DNA of 64,000 nucleotides from Liopterus haemorrhoidalis (lineage: Eukaryota > Arthropoda > Insecta > Coleoptera > Dytiscidae): assembly GCA_963971575.1 (NCBI GenBank), contig OZ020616.1, positions 640,924 to 704,923 on the forward strand. The letters are read 5' to 3'. This document shows positions 38,701-49,600 of this stretch, in pieces (positions within the stretch are counted from its first letter, which is position 1; every line of letters begins with the position of its first letter). The position numbers were made by a program, and so were the translations under genes. Under the pieces are notes generated by a model, which was given only the letters and a program-made list of their open reading frames with translations, was not told where the DNA came from and made no database searches.

Positions 38701-40683
38701 TTAAATGTTTTAGTATATTTCCTATGTGCGGTTCAAAGAGTTGTATAAGCATGCCTAATTTGAACTCTCTAGATTTAGCAGTTTGGCTACAATTTTTACC
38801 GAACAGACAGACAGACGACAAAATGACGGTATAAGGGTTTTTTGGTTATACCTACAAAACCCTAAAAAGAAATAAGACCGTAAACACCCTTTACACATAG
38901 TTTTAGCATTAAGGAACTGACCGTCTGCGTATTATAAGATGGGGTCAGAGACAGAATCACCGCCGTAAAACTTAACATATCTTGTTTAAAATAGCCATAT
39001 TAATATTTGAATTTAGATAATATCCCAAGACAAATCTTGTGTGTTTATATTACATAAATAAGAAGACTAAATTTTTGTGACGTGGTTAGCACTAGGTCTA
39101 TATTATGTTATGACTTGCGTGGGGTTGCGGTTTCGGTTTGATGCAACTTTAACTACTGTCTATTGAGTATTTTCTAGACATTAGTGTTGGCCACTTAAAC
39201 AAAAATTAAATCTTAAAAAAAAAAAAAATGCCATGCTAATGGAAATAATATAAAATACTCAATTGCAGAACGGCTCGAATATGGTCCGGATGGTAAAGTT
39301 AAAATTCCGAAGCTGCAACCTCAAGCAACGAAAATGCGAAGAAGTTCCCTAGAATCAGTCGCCTCAACCAGCAGTACTCAAACATATTTAGAAGACGGAC
39401 CAAAACCAAAACCCGTCAAGAGGAAATTATCATTATCATTAACAACAGAAATATATAAATATGAATATGTGGTTGAAAAAATTCTTGCACATAGTGTCAA
39501 GGATAAAAAACAGTTGTTTTTGGTTAAATGGAAAGGATGGGCGCAGGAAGCGAATACTTGGGAACCACTGGAACATCTAACACACTGCCAAGACCTACTT
39601 GAAGAATTTTGGGTCGAAACACTAGAACAAAAAGTATTAAACGAACTCCAAGACTGGATTGGTTTTAAAGAACAAAATAGACGTGAATTAGAAAAATTAA
39701 TGAAAGACAATAGGGAATTACCAACCAAAATGCAACTACAAAAAGACTTACTTAAATTAACAGCAATAAGTAGAGAAAAAAGAACACCTAAAATGTTCGA
39801 AAATGCTTTAAAAACAATGTATCTTTACAAATTATCAGTAGAACGGGATAAACAACTAACAAAACTTAAAATTTGGGAGGATGAGATGAATAATACATCA
39901 ACAGAAAATGCTCCGTTGAAAGTAGAAAACGAGGTAGACCTAGAAGGTCCCCCGGATGGATTTATATACGTAAACCAATACGTCCCAAGTGATGGTTTGA
40001 TCATCCCGGACGATCCCCCAATCGGTTGTTCTTGTGAAGACTGTTCCCCACGTTCAAAAAGTTGTTGTTTTGGTAATCTCAAAGTTTTCCCATATCGTAA
40101 AAGGGGCCGTGTTAACGTTATACAAGGCACCCCTATTTATGAATGTAATAAACAATGTAAATGCGATAATACTTGTCGCAATCGAGTTGTTCAATTAGGA
40201 CGTAAGGTACCTTTATGTATTTTTCGGACTACCACAGGGTGCGGTTGGGGGGTTAAAACACTAAGAAAAATCCACAACGGCGAATTTGTTTGTGAGTATG
40301 TTGGAGAATTAATTTCATTTGAAGAAGCTGAAAGAAGAGGAACAGGGTATGATGCACGTGGACAAACTTATTTATTTGATTTGGATTTTAATTCTGACAA
40401 CGATTTTCCTTATACTGTTGATGCGGCGACTTATGGGAATGTTTCGCATTTTATTAATCATTCCTGTGAACCGAATCTAGCAGTTTGGGCTGTTTGGGTC
40501 AATTGTTTAGATCCTAATATACCGAAATTAGCTTTGTTTGCAACAAGAGAGATCGAGAAAGGTGAAGAGATTACTTTTGATTATAAATCGGCGAATAATG
40601 GAAGTCCAAGAGGTACTAGTAATGAAATATCGTTACAAAATTGTAAATGTGGGGCAAAATCGTGTCGAAAATATCTTTTTTAA
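35786..40683 (+). CDS. Su(var)3-9: Su(var)3-9 histone H3K9 methyltransferase, fused to eIF2-gamma 5' exons
   Basis: Writes H3K9 di/trimethylation in pericentric heterochromatin. Predicted mRNA: eIF2-gamma exons 1-2 (35786-35857, 36024-36198) spliced to one large exon, 39269-40683, giving 553 aa. The first 82 residues are eIF2-gamma, including its P-loop. Residues ~149-197 are a chromodomain ([20 protein letters not shown]). Residues ~336-385 are a Cys-rich pre-SET zinc cluster (CSCEDC ... [11 protein letters not shown]). The SET domain, ~403-521, has [15 protein letters not shown] (477-485) and EITFDY. Post-SET is CKCGAKSC at the end (541-548). All catalytic motifs are intact. The acceptor TTGCAG ends at 39268 and the phase fits exactly. 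No canonical AATAAA is seen soon after the stop. A 900-bp foldback element begins 160 bp beyond the stop. Confidence 0.96.
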
Positions 40684-43600
40684 AAATTGTTCAAATTAAT
40701 TTTAAAACTATGATTACTATTGTATATTTAAATCTTTAAATTTATATTATTTTAGTTACATTGAAGAATACTGCTGTATAAAAGTATAGTACAACAAATC
40801 AAATAAGTCGCTTCAAGGACATTCATAAACTTTATCAAATATGCAGGGTGTTTGTTTGAAACGGGGCACTCCGAAAATCTCCTTTATTTGTAAAGATACA
40901 AAAAATCTTCAGAACAAAAGTTAAACTATACAAAAAGGCCCATCTAAAGGTTACTATAATAATTCTGAGGCACTTCTTTCTACGTCAACTTTTGATCTAG
41001 CATAGGGAATCGATAATTTTATATTTTTTTCCAAAAAGTACATTAAATTAACTTTAATTTAATGTAACCAATTAAATTAACTTTAACAATGACACCAAAA
41101 AATCATATATTTATGTTAACCATTTCAAAATGGCGACCATTTATTTACAAAATAATAATCAACATAAGTTTTACAAAGTTGAACGTAGCAAGCTTTGAAA
41201 ACAATAAAATAAGAAACAAAATATCTCTAAAATAAACTGTTATAACTAGTTATTATATGAAATAACTTAAATTTTAATTTTTCAATTAAATATTTTATAA
41301 ATAACAAGAGTTTAATAGTTTATTTTGCTTATTATTGTAAAAAGTAATAGTTTTTTTTTCTAAATAGTCAAATAGTTTATTTTAGAGATATTTTGTTTCT
41401 TTTTTTATTGTTTTCAAAGCTTGCTACGTTCAACTTTGTAAAACTTATGTTGATTATTATTTTATAAATAAATGGTCGCCATTTTGAAATGGTTAACATA
41501 AAAATATGACTTTGGTGTCATTGTAAAGATAATTTAATGTACTTTTAGGAAAAAAATATAAAATTATCGATTCCCTATGCTAGATCAAAAGTTGACATCA
41601 TTTCCGGTGAAACAGGAAGTGCCTCAGAATTCTTATAGAAACCTTTAGATGGGCCTTTTTGTCTAGTTTAACTTTTGTTCTGAAGATTTTTTGTATCTTT
41701 ACAAATAAAGGAGATTTTCGGGGTGCCCCGTTTCAAACACCCTGTATAAGCTGTTGACTTTTGTAAGGACAAACTAGATCTGGTTATTTTGGTTACTTTT
41801 ATAGTGTATTACTGACTTTAAATAACATTTATTCCTTGCGCAAATCAGACTTCAAATTTGTTTGGTTATGATCATTATAATTAAGATACAGGGGGAACTT
41901 CCTAAGCGCCCTGACATCTGGTGGCAATTTGCGGAAGATACGAAAGTGACATTGTTTTGTTTTGATCAATGGAGAAATACGTGTTTTGTTGTTGTTTGTA
42001 TTTTATTTTTGTGAATCATGAAAAAAAAAAAACAATCAATTTTGTTGTGTGCCGCAATGTAAATCGTGAATAAGGAAGAATCCTTCTTAAACATTCCATA
42101 ATTTACCTAAATCGAAAAAAATATCAATTGAAACGACGTTTGGGGGCAGAGAAAGTGGATCGTAGGTTTTTATGGACTCAAAAACTAAAAATGGGCAAAA
42201 ATCCAAGCCCATGCATGCATGTTTGCTCGTTGCATTTTATGGAAAGTGATTTTTTACGTCCAAAAAAAGACTGAAAAAAAGCATTTATCGCACCCAAAAT
42301 TTACCTAAATCATCAGTTGATATATTAAAAGGCCCTTCTACGTTTTCAGGCAGAGATATTAATTTTTACTAATATATTAACCATATTTTTGTTGTTATTA
42401 TATTGATAGACAGTCAAAAAGAATTAAAAATACAATGAAAAACTGAAAATTTCCTTGAAATTTCTTTAGAATTGTATATTATTACATATCTTGTAAATCG
42501 TAGATTACCTTTAAATTAAAAAAAACTCGGAAAACAGGAAAAATACAACTCGTGTTCATTTTCACCATGTAAACAAATACACGAGTAACAGTTTAATGTC
42601 ACTTTCGAGTGTTCCAGCTTTGCTGCATATGGCGCGGCGATCTTAAAAAGTTTCCCCTATTGTCCATATGTCAAAAAGTTGTTATTGTCTACTTGGTTAG
42701 TTTCAATTTTGTCACTTTGGCGCTGCAATCTTAAAAGGACATGATCTTATCACGATTTAATAAAGTATGAAACAAATTTTAAATTTGGTATTTTTTAAAT
42801 GTTTGTTAGATTTTATATGTTATAGAAATAAGGAATAAAGTTTTCTTACAATAAAAATTTTGGCGTTATAGGGTTAAGGATTCACTAGTTGATTGGGTTC
42901 GACCATTTACAAAGGGGAAAAGTATAACTGGACGACAAAATATGTACCTCGAACGACAAATGTTGTATCGCAAAATTTGTACTCAGCACAACAAATTACG
43001 TCATAACTAAAAATGAGATTCCTTGCATGACATATACTATTTGAACTACAAATATTGTACTGAGTGCATACACCGACAGAATATTAAACTGAATGGTTAA
43101 CATAGGTTACTATAATAGACCATACTAGTGTGACGTCACATATCAGGTCTACAAGTGTGAAATGCGGATTTTTTTTAAAAATAAAACACATTAAACTCAA
43201 AAGAACAGTAAAAGTTTATTTATTCAAAGTATGCTGCATTAGAAGTTATACATTTTTCCCATCTTTCAGGCAATTTGTGAATACCTCGCCAGTAGAACTC
43301 TTCCTCTTTCCCCGCAAACCTTTCATCTAGCCATTCTTTCACATTTTCATATGAACAAAAGTGCTGCTCGGCAAATGCGTGACCCATCGATGCGAACAAG
43401 TGGTAATCTGAAGGGGCCAAGCCTGGTGAGTAAGCGGCATGGGGTAGCACTTCCCACTTGAGTGCCTCCAATGTGTTGCAAACTGCTTTTGCCTCATGTA
43501 ATGGAGCGTTATCGTGAAGAAAGATTACCTTGTGCTGTCTTCTTTCGTATTCTGGTCGTTTTATGAGCAGCGAATGGTTCATTTCGATCAGTTGTTGTTG

Positions 43601-46600
43601 GTAGCGTTGGGTATTAACTGTTTCACCAGGTTTTAACAATTCATAATAGACCACACCCTTTTGGTCCCACCAAGTACAGAGCATTGTCTTTTTGCCAAAG
43701 CGATTCGGTCTTGCAGTTGATGTGGATGGTGAGCCTGGGTTCACCCATGATTTGTTGCGTTTGGGATTTTCAAAATAAATCCATTTTTCATCGCCATTAA
43801 TGATACGATGTAAAAAAGACTTTCTTTTGTATTGTGCAAGCAAAATTTCACAAGTGTTTTTGCGTTTTTCCATCTGCCTCTCATTTTATGCATGTGGAAC
43901 CCATCTGCCGACTTTCTGGATCTTACCCATCTCTCGTAGGCGATTGGAAACAGCTTGTTGACTAACGCCTAACTGCTCTGCTACTTGTTTTTGTGATTGA
44001 CTATCGTCTTCCTGTAGCAATGTTTACAATTTTGTATCTTCATATTTTTTTGGAGGTTTTCCATGTTCTTTGTCTGTAAGATCAAAGTCACCACTTTTTA
44101 AACGCCGAAACCATCGTTCACACGTATCTTGCGATGGAGCATATTCACCATAAGCTTCTCGAAGCAGTCGGTATGATTCAGCAGCAATTGTTTTCAAATG
44201 AAAACAAAACAGTAGTACTGTCCGCGAATGCTCTTTATTTGGTACAAAATTTGACATTTTTAACACAGTAAATCAAAACTATATGATCACTTTTCAAATT
44301 ATAACCTATACGCATTTGACACTTAATGATAACTTAACAAAACGCCATATGTGTTGTAACTTTGAACTATACACTCTGTTTGCGCGGCAAGTTTGAAAAA
44401 AATCCGCATTTCATACTTGTAGACCTGGTAAACACTTGTAAACCCGGCATAAGAGTTAAATTATCACTAGTTCGATCAATTTAACACATTTTTTTTTTTT
44501 TTTAAATATATATATATATAAGATATTTTATATAATTATAGAGAGAATAGTCTTTATAAGTATTTTTGTACAAAATGAACTGCCATTTTTTACTGAAAGT
44601 ATTGAGTAAAAATTTTTTATTATTATTTTTTTTTTTTGTTCAACAAATATACTGTACCTATATTTAAGTTTTGACTTAATTAAGTCAAAGTGCGTCTTGT
44701 TGAGATGTAATTACAACTGCAATTTATGTTAATAATAGCGGGCAATTTTAAAATCTTGTTATTATATGAATATGTACCGCTACAAAATAACATGAACCGA
44801 CTTAGCATTGCCGGCCATTATTGTTTGTAACATATGTTTTCAAAATATGTTAGGTTATGTTAGTGTAATGATCTTTTTAAATTACTTAAAATTGTTTCCA
44901 AAACTAAATAATTATCATTGGGTATTAATTACTAACATTATTCATGATTTTGTTGAATATAAATTTGAAATAGTTCTTTTAAACGGTTAGTCGAATTTTG
45001 AAATAAATAACTTTTATAGAATTGAATCGGGCTTTTGGCCATTTTGTTTAAAATTTGTAAATCATATAAGTAATAGAATATTCTAAGTTAACTTGACTTG
45101 TTATTATAAAATTTCATTTTCATTACATCTGATTTTTTGTGTAATTTCCCGTGTCTTATTTTTTTATTTTCAAAAATGCGTTTAAAAATAAATGTCACTC
45201 TTTTTGATTTTGAATTTTGACATGAATACATTTTTGAACATGAAATGCCCTTGGCAAGCTCGGTTCATGTCAAAATTTAAGAAAACGAAACTCCCGTTTA
45301 GTTCCACTTACCAAAGAAATAGATTATAAGTTTGACTATTCATTTTTAATTAAATTTTTATGCGTGAGATGTCTTTGCCGACCTTTATCATCGTGTAATT
45401 TACACTACAATTTTTAAAAGCTGGTACAAAATTTTAAGCTATTTCCCGTAATAACAACATTTTGAAATTTTCCCGTATATGTTTTCATTGTTTTAATACA
45501 TTGAATGTATTTTGAAAGTTGTTTTCGATATTATACACAATTTAATTATTTAATATTAGTGATTCATTAAAGATATTAAAAAATAAATGTGTTTTTATTT
45601 CCAACCAGTTAAATTATATAAATAAAAGTGTGTTTGTCTTTTGCGTAACGTCCGTGGTATGGAGCAGGGGTGGAAACGTGCGGTTGTCATACATGCTGCA
45701 TGGAAGGGGAACGATGTGCTCGAAGCCTGTTTTTTTTGCATTTTTTTTATTTTGTTTAAATTATTTTGTCAAAATTCTAGTTATATTTTAGTAAATGTTG
45801 CATTTAATTTTTAAAAGCGTAAATTTAATAACCAGCGGGAAGTGTTGAAATTATAATTTAATTCTATATTTGATTGTATACGAAATCAGAGGGCGGGGCT
45901 TATGATTTAAGCAACCAATGGAGGCCATAGGCGCAATTTTCAAAATCATAATGAACCTTGCTATATAAAAAAAAAAAAAAATACTGCACATATCTAGAAA
46001 CTTAAATAATGGTATTAGGCATTCGAATTAAAATTAAAAAAAAAAATATTTTGACATAAAATTTGTTTTGGCATCCCAAATAATCATCATTCACTTACTA
46101 AATACCTGCGAAACCCTGAAATGTGTGAAAATTCATTTTTTGTTAATCTCTCTGACTACGATGTTTTACATGAGTATGAATGCCCGATATCTTCTCTATA
46201 GTCGGATTGCTGATAGGTGACTGTTCGTTGCTACAAGTATCGATATTCAATACTATATGCTTTCTCTGTCTATATCATTATAATTATTCGCATACCCATA
46301 GTAACGTATAGTGACTCAAGTTCACAACTAACCTTCCAAATTATTTGAATAAAAAACAAAACATTAGAAAGAAACAGCATGATTCGTAGATATCTTTACT
46401 AATTAGACCGCGAAAATAAATTTACAGCATTACTCAAACAAACAAAATTATTAATTTTAAGGTAATAATTATAAATAAGGAAAAATTTATACTCATACGT
46501 AAATTTTGGATTATAATTTGTTGTTTATTCCAGCAGATTTAAAAATAAAGTATGTGAATTTAATAATTGGCCGCAAGCCATATTTTAATTAATATTTATT

Positions 46601-49600
46601 ACCAGACACTGACAATTAAGACAAAAAACAAAAAAACATTTTTAAAATCGCTGAAAAATGGTAACTAGATTATTATATGAATGCATTACTTGATACATAC
46701 ATGTAACAGTCACCTATCAGCAATCCGACTATATTAGTGATTCCTCTGAGCGAATAGCTTATAGGGCCTCTTTATAAAATGTTATAGGCCTCGCATTATC
46801 TTTATTCGTCACTGATTATGATATTTTTTTACAGGTTATGCAAATGCCAAGATTTACCAATGTGACAACCAAAATTGTCCTCGTCCCGCTTGTTACATAT
46901 CTGGTGGTTCAAGCAAAGACGACTCCTTCGTATGTATGAGGCTGGGATGTACGGGTCGTTTTCAACTTGTCCGACATGTCAGTTTCGTGGACTGCCCTGG
47001 TCACGACATTCTTATGGCCACCATGTTGAACGGAGCGGCCGTTATGGACGCCGCATTGCTTCTGATCGCCGGGAACGAGTCGTGCCCCCAGCCGCAGACC
47101 AGCGAACATCTCGCTGCTATCGAGATTATGAAATTGAAACATATACTGATATTGCAGAATAAGATTGATTTAGTTAAGGAAGGACAAGCTAAGGAACAAC
47201 ATGAACAGATTACTAAGTTTGTTCAGGGGACTGTTGCTGAAGGAGCACCTATTATTCCTATTTCAGCTCAGTTGAAGTACAATATTGAGGTATGGACTAT
47301 AAAAATAAATATCCAAGTTTCAAATGTGTGAAGTGAAGTTTCGAATGTGTTATGTAGGCATAACAAAAAAAGAATTTGTAACGTAACTCATGTATATCTG
47401 TCAGTTTTTTTTTTTTTTTTTTGGTGTGTAGGGTATGGGATTTTTTCCACGATTATATAAATATACGTTCATTACAGTTACCTCAACTTGTTACGTAATG
47501 AGCTCATTACGTAACAAGTTGAGGTAATTACATAATAGGTTTAAGCAACAATGACCGACCGTTGCTAGGCAACGTAATAAATCGGTTCATAGGGTGACCA
47601 TTCGTCCCGCATTTTAACATTTTGTCCCGCATTAAGATGCGTCCCGCAAAAGTCCCGCATTTTAACAGTTTGTCCCGCATCTTGGATTTGGGAGGTGAGG
47701 ACTTTTTTTTTTGCTCTTTACTTGGATTTGGGAGTTGAAGACCTCTTTTTTTTGCTCTTCACTTGGATTTTGGGAGATGAGGACTTTTTTTTTGCTTTTC
47801 ATTTGGATTTGGGAGGTGAGGACCTTTTTTTTGCTCTTTACTTGGATTTGGGAGTTAAAGACCTTTTTTCTTGCTCTTCACTTAGATTTTGGGAGTTGAA
47901 GACCCTTTTTTTGCTCTTCACTTGGATTTGGGAGGTGAGGACCTTTTTTTGCTCTTCACTTGGATTTGGGAGATGAGGACCTTTTTTTTGCTCCGTCCCG
48001 CATTGACTTCTTAAGAAAATGGTCACCCTATTCAAAGCATATGTCAAATTATTGTTAGTTTGCTAAGAAAACAAGATTAAAATTAATTTTTTGAGTTGGT
48101 CTTGGTCAGTCAGTTAATCAGTTGACAGAAGAATTGTTATTTTAATTGAATTTACATTCCGTATGACACGTACATGATCGTTGATTATAACGTAATAACT
48201 AGGTTGAAAACAACTGCCAAATTATTGTTAGTTTTTAAAGGGAACTGAATAAAAATTAAATAAATTATAAAGTTATAGTCGTGGAAAAATCATAGTATGA
48301 AATTTGTATGGAATAGTCATTCCAAATTTTTGAAAAATATCGATTTTTTTTTTTTGTTTCGGAATAAATATGTAGATTTTTTTTTTTTAGGATTCTTACG
48401 GAACAAAAAGTAGTTTTTTTATTTAAAATTTATTTAAAAGGGTTCTTGTCAAAATGTGCAAAAAAAACTCTTGTCCCATACCCTGTAACCCAGGGGGGAT
48501 TAATCAAAAAATCTGAAAAATGTACATTAATTTGAACCGAAATAGTGCAATAGGAACATTTGATCTGAAAATTATTTCTAAAGTTATTTTTTTTTTGCTG
48601 CATCGTGTTTACAATATTTATCTGACTGATTAGAGAACTGGGTAGCTGTAGTTGGGTCTAGATGCGACCGCACTTCAAGTACGCTTGTAAATCTCTAAAT
48701 AGGATGCACTCGGATTATTCTTTATCGAAATTTTTGTAACCACAATTTGTTATCACCTACTAAATACCTACAAAACACTGAAATGTGTGAAAATTCACAC
48801 TTCACATCAATTTATTCTATATATTTTTAGGTGTTATGTGAATACATCACTAAGAAAATCCCTGTACCGATGAGAGATTTTACATCGGAGCCCCGTTTGA
48901 TAGTAATTCGTTCTTTTGACGTAAACAAGCCGGGTTGCGAAGTTCATGATTTGAAAGGTGGCGTCGCTGGTGGTAGTATCCTGCGCGGTGTTCTGCGCGT
49001 TGGACAGGAAATCGAGGTACGCCCGGGTCTAGTGAGCAAAGACTCGGAAGGGAAACTAACTTGCCGGCCGATCTTCTCTAGGATTGTATCACTCTATACT
49101 GAACAAAATGAACTGCAGTTTGCTGTTCCTGGAGGACTTATTGGCGTAGGTAAGTCATATTAAATACTTTAATCCAGTGTTTCTTAACCGGTGGTCCGCG
49201 GACCACTGGTGGTTGGTGCACAACATTACCGACTATTCCGTACAACAAAATTCTATCCCTATAGTAATGATGATTTGTACTTATTTATTTTTTATTTTTT
49301 TAGGTACAAAAATCGAACCTACTCTGTGCCGTGCTGATAGGTTAGTAGGTCAAGTATTAGGAGCTGTGGGGGCGTTACCTAAAATCTTTATAGAACTCGA
49401 GGTGAGTTACTACCTCCTCAAGAGATTGTTGGGAGTTAGGACGGAAGGTGATAAGAAAGCTGCCAAAGTGCAGAAGTTATCGAAGAATGAAGTGTTGCTG
49501 GTGAACATCGGGTCATTGAGTACCGGTGGTCGAGTTGTGGCTACGAAAGCTGATTTAGTGAAAATATCTCTAACAAATCCAGTCTGTACAGAAATAGGAG

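Noticed and set aside
39825..40130. Minus-strand frame inside Su(var)3-9
   Set aside because: Antisense shadow of the conserved pre-SET coding sequence.
47695..48047. Overlapping long frames on both strands near 47.8 kb
   Set aside because: They are produced by the ~40-bp minisatellite, whose near-multiple-of-3 spacing keeps frames open.
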